A stretch of DNA of 28,827 nt, taken from positions 1 through 28,827 of the forward strand of contig CAYTCZ010000042.1 of assembly GCA_964436315.1 (NCBI GenBank). Reading direction: 5' to 3'. A model generated the notes under the pieces. That model had not been told where the DNA came from and did no database searches. It worked only from the letters and a program-made list of their open reading frames with translations. Positions 1 through 7,381 of the stretch are shown here, in pieces. This DNA is from CAYTCZ01 sp964436315. GTDB lineage: Bacteria > Actinomycetota > Thermoleophilia > Gaiellales > Gaiellaceae. The translations under genes were made by a program, and so were the position numbers. Every line of letters starts with the position of its first letter. Position 1 is the stretch's first letter.

Positions 1-131
1 CGCTCACCCGTGAGGATGAAACCGAGTCGTTCAAGTTCCGAGCGGAAGGCCTGCGGGGAGTCAGCGAGCGCCTCGAGACGTAGCTCGCGGAGCTGCTGCC
101 ATTCACTCGCCTCGAGCTTCCGCACCCGCAT
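1..131 (-). CDS. GNAT family N-acetyltransferase, N-terminal part (runs off the left edge)
   Basis: Reading the minus strand from an ATG at 131-129 gives 43 uninterrupted residues beginning MRVRKLEASEWQQLRELRLE and continuing through a DSPQAF segment to the window edge. The pattern W-x2-L-R-x-L-R-L-x-A-L-x-D-S-P-x-A-F is the usual first strand-helix of GCN5-related acetyltransferases, which move an acetyl group from acetyl-CoA to an amine. The acetyl-CoA binding motif (R/Q-x2-G-x-G/A) would lie outside the window, so neither substrate nor completeness can be judged. The gene lies 33 bases downstream of the ppk2 stop on the same strand and may be cotranscribed with it. The Shine-Dalgarno match is weak (GCCGGG), so the start is likely but not certain. 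Confidence 0.72.
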   Translation of the reverse strand, partial: MRVRKLEASEWQQLRELRLEALADSPQAFRSELERLGFILTGE

Positions 132-164
132 CCCGGCTCGCGACGAAGTATGCAGAGCCAAGGC

Positions 165-983
165 TTACGGATACCGCTGCCGTATCCAGCGGAACTGATC
201 GTCGGGCGGCGGAACGTAGTCACCCGGTGGCTGCCGCGGCGGCAGCTCCAATGGCTCGGGAGTCTGATCCTCGTAGGAAATCTGGCTCAGCAGATGACTG
301 ATGACGTTCAGACGTGCATGGCGCTTCACGTTGGCATCGACGACGTGCCAGGGGGCGAACTCGGTATCGGTGTGCTGGAACATGATGTCGCGGGCCCTCG
401 AGTAGTCGACCCAACGAGCTCGTGATTTCAGATCCATGGGACTCAGCTTCCAGCGGCGGCGCGGGTCATCGATCCGCTGCTGGAAGCGCTTCTCTTGCGT
501 CTCGTCGGAGATGTGAAGCCAGTACTTGATCAGGATGATCCCCGACTCGATCATTGCCTTCTCGAACTCCGGCGCGTCCTTCAAGAACTTCCAGTACTCC
601 TCGTCGGTACAGAAGCCCATGACGCGTTCGACGCCGGCGCGGTTGTACCAGCTGCGGTCGAAGATCACCATCTCCCCGGCTGCGGGCAGCACCGGCACGT
701 AACGCTGGAAGTACCATTGCGTCTTCTCCCGTTCGGTCGGGGTTCCGAGCGCTTGAACCCGCACCACCCGAGGGTTGAGCCGGTAGGTGATCCGCTTGAT
801 CACTCCGCCCTTGCCGGCCGAATCGCGGCCCTCGAAAACGACGACGACCTTTAGACCCTCGTTCTTGATATAGCCCTGGAGCTTGACGAGCTCGACCTCG
901 AGCTTGGCGAGCTCACGCTCGTAGTCCTTCCGCTTCATCTTCGCGGGCTTCTTCTTGTCCGACTTCTTCTCGGCCTTTGCCAT
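165..983 (-). CDS. ppk2: Polyphosphate kinase 2 (PPK2 family)
   Basis: A 272-residue protein of the PPK2 family, which transfers phosphate between polyphosphate and nucleotides in the cytoplasm. The Walker A loop GRDSAGKGG is near residues 52-60, and the family block VIFDRSWYNRAG near 106-117 contains the Walker B-like aspartate. The conserved TQWYFQRY segment and a later KYWLHIS strand are also present. The N-terminus is a lysine-rich tail (MAKAEKKSDKKK) followed by a short coiled helix. I chose the ATG at 983 because GGGAGG lies about 11 bases upstream. An in-frame start at 1091 would add 36 unlike residues. The length is normal for one-domain class I PPK2 proteins. Whether it favours ADP or GDP cannot be told from sequence. 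A degraded second copy lies at 9122-9325. Confidence 0.93.
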   Translation of the reverse strand: MAKAEKKSDKKKPAKMKRKDYERELAKLEVELVKLQGYIKNEGLKVVVVFEGRDSAGKGGVIKRITYRLNPRVVRVQALGTPTEREKTQWYFQRYVPVLPAAGEMVIFDRSWYNRAGVERVMGFCTDEEYWKFLKDAPEFEKAMIESGIILIKYWLHISDETQEKRFQQRIDDPRRRWKLSPMDLKSRARWVDYSRARDIMFQHTDTEFAPWHVVDANVKRHARLNVISHLLSQISYEDQTPEPLELPPRQPPGDYVPPPDDQFRWIRQRYP

Positions 984-1129
984 GGCAGTCTTCGCCTCCC
1001 GGCGACGTTCAACGACCCAGCGAGAAGCATCCAACCACATCGCCACGTGCGTCGTCAGATTCCGCGGGCCCTCCACTGACGCGGGGGCCAAGCGAGGTGG
1101 TGAATCATGTCGACGCAGATTTTCTAGGA
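984..1129. other. Intergenic region between divergent ppk2 and the pyk-side block
   Basis: This short stretch separates the minus-strand ppk2 start from the plus-strand lactate dehydrogenase fragment. It holds the ppk2 ribosome binding site on the minus strand. On the plus strand a GAGGTG Shine-Dalgarno sequence lies just ahead of ATGTCGACG at 1107, which opens a six-codon reading frame that stops at once. I see no convincing sigma-70 promoter here. Confidence 0.5.
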
Positions 1130-1418
1130 GGCAGTGCGATCGGAGTTCGCTACCTCAGTCCCACCGAGCTGCTACGAGAGTCCGACCTCGTGACCCTCCA
1201 CTGCCCACTCCTCCCTGATACGTATCACCTCATCGACGAGGAAGCCCTCGAGCTCGTAAAGCCGGGGGCGATGCTGATCAACACGAGCCGAGGAACTCTC
1301 GTCGCTACTCGAGCGATTATCGCAGCTCTGAAGTCAGGACGACTCGGCTACCTCGGACTCGATGTGTACGAGGAAGAGGCGGACGTCTTCTTCCGAGACC
1401 TCTCGCTGGATGTCGACG
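1107..1418 (+). repeat. 9-bp direct repeat ATGTCGACG bracketing the lactate dehydrogenase fragment
   Basis: ATGTCGACG occurs at 1107-1115 and again at 1410-1418, where it is the start of pyruvate kinase. The left copy has a good Shine-Dalgarno (GAGGTG with suitable spacing) but runs into a stop after six codons. The right copy has the complete gene but only a weak site. Between them lies the truncated D-lactate dehydrogenase segment. This arrangement suggests that the segment entered exactly at the original pyk start, leaving a target duplication or a microhomology join. That history is inferred; the repeat itself is plain in the sequence. Confidence 0.55.
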
Positions 1419-1429
1419 GCCGCCGCTAG
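1130..1429 (+). pseudogene. D-lactate / D-2-hydroxyacid dehydrogenase fragment, truncated at both ends
   Basis: About 95 residues match the NAD-binding domain of D-isomer 2-hydroxyacid dehydrogenases of the fermentative D-lactate dehydrogenase type. Visible signatures are SDLVTLHCPLLPDTYHLI, KPGAMLINTSRG with the catalytic arginine, and LDVYEEEADVFF with the catalytic glutamate. The substrate-binding N-domain, the GxGxxG nucleotide loop and the C-terminal GHQAFFT block with the catalytic histidine are all missing, so it cannot be an active enzyme. The frame ends at a TAG (1427-1429) overlapping the first codons of pyk. No good start codon precedes the homologous part. The homology edges are sharp, so I read it as an inserted or deletion-derived relic. 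A chimeric assembly is the alternative. Confidence 0.78.
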
Positions 1430-2696
1430 CCGCCGCACGAAGATCGTGTGCACGATCGGGCCAGCGTCGTCCTCCGATGAGGAGCTGCGGTCCTTGATCG
1501 ATGCGGGGATGAACGTCGCCCGCCTGAACTTCTCGCACGGCACGCACGATGACCACGGACGCGTCATCGAGCAGGTCCGGCGGCTCTCTGAGGAGCTCGG
1601 CGTCCCCCTGGCCATCCTTCAGGACATCGCCGGGCCCAAGGTCCGGGTGGGGACGTTCGCGACGGACGAGGTCGAACTCGAAGCCGGCAGTTCCTTCACG
1701 CTCACGACCCGGGACGTCGAAGGAACGGACGAGATCGTCTCGGTCTCGTATCGCGAGCTTCCGGGCGAAGTGCGGCCTGGAGAGATCCTGCTACTCGCGG
1801 ATGGGACGATCGAGCTCGAGGCGAGCGAAGTCACCGACGACGAGGTCCGTTGTCGCGTCCTGGTCGGAGGGCCCTTGAGCACACGGAAGGGCGTGAACGT
1901 CCCGTCGGGCCTGTTCGGGCTTCCCATCCTCCGTGACAAGGATCGCGACGACATTCGCTTCGGCATCGAACACGGCGTCGACTACATCGGTCTTTCGTTT
2001 GTCCGCACAGCCGACGATGTGGAGACGGCGAAGGCGGAGATCGCGATCCACGGCGGAGATACTCCGCTCATCGCAAAGATCGAGACGAAGGCCGCGCTCC
2101 AGAACATCGAGGAAATCCTCGCTACAGCCGACGGCTTCATGATTGCCCGCGGCGACCTCGGCATCGAGACGCCGTTCTCGGAAGTGCCGGCCGTCCAGAA
2201 GCAGCTGATCGCGCGCGCGGTGGNNNNNNNNNNNNNNNNNNNNNNNNNNNNNNNNNNNNNNNNNNNNNNNNNNNNNNNNNNNNNNNNNNNNNNNNNNNNN
2301 NNNNNNNNNNNNNNNNNNNNNNNGCGCTTCGAGCCGCCCGCGTCAGTCTCCCTCGACCTCGCATCGGTCGCTGAGGCCGCCTGGCGTATGGCCGATCGAC
2401 TGAATGCGGAGGTCATCGCGGCGACGACCGCGCGCGGTGCGACGGCCCACTACCTCGCTGCCTTTCGCCCCCGTCAGCCGATCCTCGCCGTGGCGAACGA
2501 TCCGAAGACTTACCGACGGCTGGCACTCGTCCGAGGGGTGGTGCCACTCCTTCTCGAGGATCCTCCGGCCGAACCGCTCGACCGAATCGACGCTGCTTGG
2601 GCGCTCCTCGAACGTGCGGGTTGGCAAGGACGCTCCGCCGTCATCGTGGCCCAGATCGAGGATGATCGGTTCGCCGTAACCACCGGAACGCTCTGA
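1410..2696 (+). CDS. pyk: Pyruvate kinase (interrupted by a scaffold gap)
   Basis: Pyruvate kinase converts phosphoenolpyruvate and ADP to pyruvate and ATP, the last step of glycolysis. The N-terminus SRRTKIVCTIGPASSS and the segment MNVARLNFSHG are hallmarks, as are AKIETKAALQN, with the active-site lysine, and the metal-binding GFMIARGDLGIE. After the gap the C-terminal domain is recognisable (ATTARGATAHYLAAFRP, then RGVVPLLLED). The 100-N block maintains the frame only by chance. By comparison with other pyruvate kinases roughly 80 residues are missing there, including the TQMLDSM-type substrate loop, so the true gap is probably nearer 240 bases. The start at 1410 gives the expected family N-terminus. 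It overlaps the upstream fragment by 20 bases and has only a weak ribosome binding site. Confidence 0.92.
   Translation: MSTAAASRRTKIVCTIGPASSSDEELRSLIDAGMNVARLNFSHGTHDDHGRVIEQVRRLSEELGVPLAILQDIAGPKVRVGTFATDEVELEAGSSFTLTTRDVEGTDEIVSVSYRELPGEVRPGEILLLADGTIELEASEVTDDEVRCRVLVGGPLSTRKGVNVPSGLFGLPILRDKDRDDIRFGIEHGVDYIGLSFVRTADDVETAKAEIAIHGGDTPLIAKIETKAALQNIEEILATADGFMIARGDLGIETPFSEVPAVQKQLIARAVXXXXXXXXXXXXXXXXXXXXXXXXXXXXXXXXXXRFEPPASVSLDLASVAEAAWRMADRLNAEVIAATTARGATAHYLAAFRPRQPILAVANDPKTYRRLALVRGVVPLLLEDPPAEPLDRIDAAWALLERAGWQGRSAVIVAQIEDDRFAVTTGTL
2224..2323. other. 100-N scaffold gap inside pyk
   Basis: Exactly 100 N, the conventional placeholder for a gap of unknown size. The flanking sequences do not repeat each other. 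Family comparison suggests about 240 bases of pyk are missing rather than 100. Confidence 0.9.
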
Positions 2697-2742
2697 GCAC
2701 CATGAGACAGCCAACGACAGTCACGCGCACGAAGGAGGTTCA

Positions 2743-3495
2743 ATGGGTCCTCCCACCCGCCGGATAGCTCTCGATCGTTTCGACGCCTGGCTCTTCGATC
2801 TCGACGGGGTGCTGACAGCCACCGCAAAGATCCACGCGACGTCCTGGAAGAAGATGTTCGACGAGTACCTGAAGCAACGGTCGGAGGCGACCGGCGAACC
2901 GTTCAGGCCATTCGAGGTCGATCCCGACTACCGGCTCTACGTTGACGGCAAGCCACGCCTCGATGGGATTCGCGACTTCCTGGCCTCGCGCGGAATCATC
3001 CTCCCTGAAGGTGAGCCAGACGATTCGCCGGACGCCGAAACAGTGAACGGCCTCGGCAACTGGAAGAACACGATGGTGCTTCGGGCGATCGATGACGGGC
3101 TCGTCGAGCGATTCGACAGTTCGATCGGCTTCGTCGAGGCCCTGCGAGAGGCCGGAGTCAAGACTGCCGTCGTCTCGTCGAGTCGCAACTGCGAGGCGAT
3201 CCTGAAGGCAGCTGGCATCGAGGATCTGTTCGACGTTCGCGTCGATGGAGTCGTGGCTTCCGACCTCGGCCTCCCCGGCAAGCCGGCGCCGAATACGTTT
3301 CAACACGCGGCCGACGAGCTCGGCGTCGATTACACACGAGCGGTCGTAGTCGAAGACGCGGTCTCCGGAGTGCAGGCCGGGAGGGCGGGGAATTTCGGGC
3401 TCGTCGTCGGTGTCTCGCGCAAGGGCAACGACGATGAGTTGCTTGACGAGGGCGCTGACATCGCCGTTCCTGATCTCGGAGAGTTGTTGAGCTAG
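2743..3495 (+). CDS. pgmB: Beta-phosphoglucomutase family HAD hydrolase
   Basis: A 250-residue haloacid-dehalogenase-fold protein. Beta-phosphoglucomutase interconverts beta-D-glucose 1-phosphate and glucose 6-phosphate through an aspartyl phosphate. The nucleophile motif FDLDGVLT places the catalytic aspartates at residues 19 and 21. A long helical cap follows, then motif II (AVVSSS), motif III lysine (GKPAPNTF) and motif IV (VVVEDAVSGVQAGRAG). The ATG at 2743 follows a near-perfect GAAGGAGG. The gene ends four bases before the GH65 phosphorylase, a pairing that strongly supports the beta-phosphoglucomutase role, since GH65 enzymes release beta-glucose 1-phosphate. A broader sugar phosphatase role cannot be excluded from sequence alone. 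Confidence 0.92.
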   Translation: MGPPTRRIALDRFDAWLFDLDGVLTATAKIHATSWKKMFDEYLKQRSEATGEPFRPFEVDPDYRLYVDGKPRLDGIRDFLASRGIILPEGEPDDSPDAETVNGLGNWKNTMVLRAIDDGLVERFDSSIGFVEALREAGVKTAVVSSSRNCEAILKAAGIEDLFDVRVDGVVASDLGLPGKPAPNTFQHAADELGVDYTRAVVVEDAVSGVQAGRAGNFGLVVGVSRKGNDDELLDEGADIAVPDLGELLS

Positions 3496-3499
3496 GCCC

Positions 3500-5887
3500 A
3501 TGCTTCATCGCGAGCCCGATTTTCCCCCGGTAGAGCTCTACCCAATCGACGACTGGGCCCTGATCGAGAAGGAGTTCACCCCCGAGTACCAGGCGCGGAT
3601 GGAAACGCTCTTCGCCCTCTCGAACGGCTTCATGGGTATGCGCGGAACGTTCGAGGAGGGGATCCCGGTCGCGAAGGCCGGTACCTACATCAACGCGTTC
3701 TACGAGTCATGGCCGATCGTGCACGGCGAGTACGCGTACGGTTTCGCCCGCACCGGCCAGACCCTCGTCAACGTCACAGACGCGAAGATCATCAAGCTCT
3801 TTGTCGACGACGAGGCCTTCAGCCTGGCCCAGGCGAACGTCCAAGAGTACGAACGGCGGCTGGACATGCGCTCCGGGACACTCGAGCGTCACGTTCTCTG
3901 GAGGACGCCGCGCGGCACTGAGGTCAGGATCGACTCGAAGCGCTTGGTCTCGTTCGAGCATCGCCATCTCGCTCTCATCGTCTACGAGGTCACGGTCCTG
4001 AACCGGCAGGCCCCGATCGTGATCTCGTCGGAGATGGTGACGCCGATGCGAAGCAGCGGGGACAACGCCGAGGAAGACGTGCCTCACGATCCACGAAAAG
4101 CACCCAAGTTGCCGGGTCGGGTGCTGTACCCGGCCGTGCACTACGGCGACGACGGCCGTGTGGTGCTGGCCCACCGCACGAAGAACAGCGACCTCAGGAT
4201 CGCGTGCGGTATGGACCATGACCTCGATACGGAATGCGAGGTCTCGGCCAAGAGGACGGCCCTCGAGGATTTCGGACAGGTCGCATACTCGATCGAAGCC
4301 GAGCCCGGGGCGTCGATTCGGCTCGCCAAGTTCGTCACCTATCAGACCTCGCCCACGGCATCACCCGAGCAGTTGTGTGGGCGGGTCGACTGGTCACTCG
4401 ACCGAGCGAAGCGCCATGGTGAGGCCGATCTCCTTGAGAGCCAGCGCGTCTATGTCACGGACTTCTGGGAGCGAACCGACGTTGAAATCGAGGCGGCAGA
4501 CGAGGCTCCGCCCGGCAGCGACCACGTCCAGCAAGCGCTCCGCGTCAATCTGTTCCATCTCCTCCAGGCCTCGGCCCGCGCCGACGGCGCCGGCATCGCG
4601 GCGAAGGGACTTACGAGCGACGGCTACGAAGGACACTATTTCTGGGACACCGAGATCTACGTCATGCCGTTCTTGACGTACACCTCTCCCGGCGCTGCGC
4701 GAAACCTGCTCACCTTTCGCTACAACCTGCTCGACAAAGCGAGAGAGCGAGCCCGCCTGGTGAACCAGCAGGGCGCGAAGTACCCGTGGCGGACGATCAA
4801 CGGCGAGGAGGCCTCCGCGTTCTACGCCGCGGGAACGGCGCAGTACCACATCAACGCCGACATCGCGTACGCACTCCGCAAGTACGTGAGAATCACCGGC
4901 GACAAGGAGTTCCTCTACGAGGAAGGCGCCGAGATCCTGGTCGAGACCGCGCGGCTGTGGGCAGATCTCGGCTTTTTCTCGCCGCGGGTCGCCGGGAAGT
5001 TCGTCATCCACGGCGTGACGGGTCCAGACGAGTACACGACCGTCGTCGACAACAACACGTTCACGAACTTGATGGCGCGGGAGAACCTCCGCTTCGCCGC
5101 CGAGACGGTGACAGAGCTACGCACCGAGGACCCGGAGCGCTACGCGACTCTCGTACGTCGCACCGGCGTCGAGACGGAAGAGGTCGACATGTGGAAGGAC
5201 GCTGCCGCCAAGATCCACATCCCGTACGACGAGGAACTCGGAATTCATCCGCAGGACGACGGGTTTCTCGAGAAGGAGATCTGGGATTTCGAAGGGACGC
5301 CGACCGACCTCTACCCACTCCTTCTGCACTTTCATCCTCTCGTCATCTACCGGTTCCAGGTGATCAAGCAGGCCGACATCGTCCTCGCGATGCTTCTGCT
5401 CAGCGAGGACTTCACCCAGGAGGAGAAGCGCCGGAATTTCGACTACTACGATCCGCTCACCACCGGCGACTCCTCACTGTCCCCATGCGTCCAGGCGATC
5501 CTCGCCTACGAGCTCGGCGAAACGGATCTCGCAGCCCGCTACGCGATGGCCGGTATGTTCATGGATCTCGGCGATGTCGCCGGCAACGTGGACCACGGGG
5601 CGCACATCGCGGCGATGGGAGGCGCCTGGGCGATCGTCGTTCATGGGCTCGCCGGTCTTCGAGATTACGACGGACGTCTTCGTTTTCACCCACGACTGTC
5701 TCCGAGGATGAAGCGCGTGCGCTTTCCCCTAACCGTCAGCGATCGGCGGCTTCGGGTCGAGGTCGGCCGCGAGTCAGTGGTCTACTCCCTCGAGCAGGGA
5801 GATGAGCTCACGCTTTCGCATTTCGAGGAGGAGATCACGCTGACGAAGTCGACTCCCGTCGCCGAGCGGCACATCGAGGCAGCGTGA
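3500..5887 (+). CDS. GH65 disaccharide phosphorylase (trehalose/maltose/kojibiose type)
   Basis: A 795-residue glycoside hydrolase family 65 protein. These inverting enzymes cleave a glucosyl disaccharide with phosphate to glucose and beta-glucose 1-phosphate. The order is an N-terminal beta-sandwich with the opening FTPEYQARMETLFALSNGFM, a linker helix, an (alpha/alpha)6 barrel and a small C-terminal sheet. The general acid is the glutamate near residue 511 in GVTGPDEYTTVVDNN. Other barrel marks are GYEGHYFWDTEIYVMPF and YPWRTINGEEA. The length matches characterised phosphorylases (about 750-800), and no signal peptide is visible, so it should be cytoplasmic. The start codon follows the pgmB stop by four bases, implying translational coupling. 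Trehalose is a likely substrate, but the sequence does not settle it. Confidence 0.93.
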   Translation: MLHREPDFPPVELYPIDDWALIEKEFTPEYQARMETLFALSNGFMGMRGTFEEGIPVAKAGTYINAFYESWPIVHGEYAYGFARTGQTLVNVTDAKIIKLFVDDEAFSLAQANVQEYERRLDMRSGTLERHVLWRTPRGTEVRIDSKRLVSFEHRHLALIVYEVTVLNRQAPIVISSEMVTPMRSSGDNAEEDVPHDPRKAPKLPGRVLYPAVHYGDDGRVVLAHRTKNSDLRIACGMDHDLDTECEVSAKRTALEDFGQVAYSIEAEPGASIRLAKFVTYQTSPTASPEQLCGRVDWSLDRAKRHGEADLLESQRVYVTDFWERTDVEIEAADEAPPGSDHVQQALRVNLFHLLQASARADGAGIAAKGLTSDGYEGHYFWDTEIYVMPFLTYTSPGAARNLLTFRYNLLDKARERARLVNQQGAKYPWRTINGEEASAFYAAGTAQYHINADIAYALRKYVRITGDKEFLYEEGAEILVETARLWADLGFFSPRVAGKFVIHGVTGPDEYTTVVDNNTFTNLMARENLRFAAETVTELRTEDPERYATLVRRTGVETEEVDMWKDAAAKIHIPYDEELGIHPQDDGFLEKEIWDFEGTPTDLYPLLLHFHPLVIYRFQVIKQADIVLAMLLLSEDFTQEEKRRNFDYYDPLTTGDSSLSPCVQAILAYELGETDLAARYAMAGMFMDLGDVAGNVDHGAHIAAMGGAWAIVVHGLAGLRDYDGRLRFHPRLSPRMKRVRFPLTVSDRRLRVEVGRESVVYSLEQGDELTLSHFEEEITLTKSTPVAERHIEAA

Positions 5888-5894
5888 GCAAACC

Positions 5895-5956
5895 CCGGGG
5901 TCGGATCTTGCAAGCAAGCATGCAGCCGTTTGCTGGATCGCAAGATCCGACCCCGG
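5895..5956. repeat. 17-bp perfect inverted repeat (GGGGTCGGATCTTGC type) after the GH65 stop
   Basis: CCGGGGTCGGATCTTGC at 5895-5911 pairs perfectly with GCAAGATCCGACCCCGG at 5940-5956 across a 28-base loop that itself contains a short AGCAA/TTGCT stem. It begins eight bases after the GH65 stop codon and could act as a terminator or mRNA end-protector, although no T-run follows. The core resembles the GGGGTCAGGTCT repeats at 13855, 14183 and 14331, so it may be a diverged member of one REP-like family. Confidence 0.82.
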
Positions 5957-6053
5957 TGTCAGACAGAAAGTCATCAGCTCACAACCAAACCGCAACCGTT
6001 GCTCCGGGCATTCATGCGAGCATGTGGCCCGCCGACCACGAAGGGGGTCTTCA

Positions 6054-7349
6054 GTGAGCTACCGGCTATCGTCTCTGCACGCGCTCGAAATCCTCGACTC
6101 GCGCGCGCGACCCACGCTCGAGGTCGCTGTAGAACTCGAGAGTGGTGCCTCAGCCAGAGCGGGCGTCCCATCGGGCGCCTCGACCGGCGAACGCGAAGCC
6201 GTCGAACTGCGCGACGGAGATGCGAAGCGCTACAACGGTCAGGGTGTGACCAAGGCCGTTGAGTCCGTCAACGGCGAGATCGCGAGCGCGATCGTCGGAA
6301 AGGATTGGGCCTCCCTCGCGGACGTCGACCGGGCTCTCATCGAGCTCGACGGCACCTCCTCGAAGAGTCGCCTCGGCGGCAACGCGATCGTTGGAACGTC
6401 CATGGCTCTCGCCCGGGCGATGGCGAAGGGCGACCGCGTCCCGCTCTACGAGTTCCTGGCACCGGAGGGAGCAGAAAAGCGTCTACCCGTGCCCCACTTC
6501 AACGTGATCAACGGCGGGGCCCACGCCCAGAATCCGCTCGATTTCCAGGAGTTCATGATCGCACCCGTGGGAGCGTCGAGCTTCGCCGAGAGCCTGCGGG
6601 CCGGTGTCGAGATTTACGCCGCGCTCAAGAAGCGTCTCCACGCAGCAGGACAGAACACCGGGCTCGGCGACGAAGGCGGCTTTGCACCTGAGATCGCGAC
6701 CGCCGAGGACGTCCTGGAGACCATCGTCGCGGCGATCGACGATGCAGGCTACGAGGCGAGCCGTGAGGGCGTGGCGATCGCCCTCGACCCGGCGGCATCA
6801 GAGTTGGCCGAGAACGGCTCGTACCTCGTGGCCGGAGAAACGCTCACGAGCGACGAGCTCACGGCTCGCTATGAGCAGATGGTCGAGCGATTTCCGATCT
6901 GGTCGATCGAAGACGGGCTCGGCGAGAACGACTGGGACGGTTGGGCGGCGCTGACCGAGCGACTCGGTAACCGCATCCAGCTCGTCGGTGACGACCTCTT
7001 CGTCACCAATCCCGGGATCGTCCGTGATGCGATCGATCGGAGCATCTCCAATGCCGTACTGATCAAGCTCAACCAGGTCGGTACGGTGACCGAGACGCTC
7101 GAGACGATCCAGCTCTGCAGGGATGCCGGTTGGGGAGCGATGATCTCGCATCGCTCGGGAGAGACGTCCGATCCGTTTATCGCCGACCTCGTCGTCGCGA
7201 CCGGCACTGGTCAGATCAAGACGGGTGCGCCCGCAAGAGGCGAGCGCGTGTCAAAGTACAACCGGCTCGTTCGCATCGAGCACGAGCTCGGGGACGCGCC
7301 GTACGGCCTCCCGGCTGCGCAAAGCGCAGTCGCCGCGGGACGCAGCTAA
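6054..7349 (+). CDS. eno: Enolase (phosphopyruvate hydratase)
   Basis: Enolase interconverts 2-phosphoglycerate and phosphoenolpyruvate with Mg2+. The 431-residue protein has the classical opening LHALEILDSRARPTLEV, the mobile loop SGASTGEREAVELRDGD, FNVINGGAHAQNPLDFQEFM, and GLGDEGGFAP with the catalytic glutamate at residue 207. It also carries the signature LIKLNQVGTVTET with the catalytic lysine, and the C-terminal SHRSGETSDPFIADLVV. The start is the GTG at 6054, placed after AAGGGGGT. An in-frame ATG at 6024 would add ten unlike residues. It sits between the phosphorylase and GAPDH genes, and the three glycolytic genes of this block probably share expression. Nothing about it is unusual. 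Confidence 0.97.
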   Translation: MSYRLSSLHALEILDSRARPTLEVAVELESGASARAGVPSGASTGEREAVELRDGDAKRYNGQGVTKAVESVNGEIASAIVGKDWASLADVDRALIELDGTSSKSRLGGNAIVGTSMALARAMAKGDRVPLYEFLAPEGAEKRLPVPHFNVINGGAHAQNPLDFQEFMIAPVGASSFAESLRAGVEIYAALKKRLHAAGQNTGLGDEGGFAPEIATAEDVLETIVAAIDDAGYEASREGVAIALDPAASELAENGSYLVAGETLTSDELTARYEQMVERFPIWSIEDGLGENDWDGWAALTERLGNRIQLVGDDLFVTNPGIVRDAIDRSISNAVLIKLNQVGTVTETLETIQLCRDAGWGAMISHRSGETSDPFIADLVVATGTGQIKTGAPARGERVSKYNRLVRIEHELGDAPYGLPAAQSAVAAGRS

Positions 7350-7381
7350 CGAGACAAGAGACGAACAAGGGAGAACCGCGA

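Noticed and set aside
2740..3501. Long minus-strand frame opposite pgmB
   Set aside because: It is a mirror of a strongly coding gene in GC-rich DNA; the plus-strand protein has all HAD motifs.
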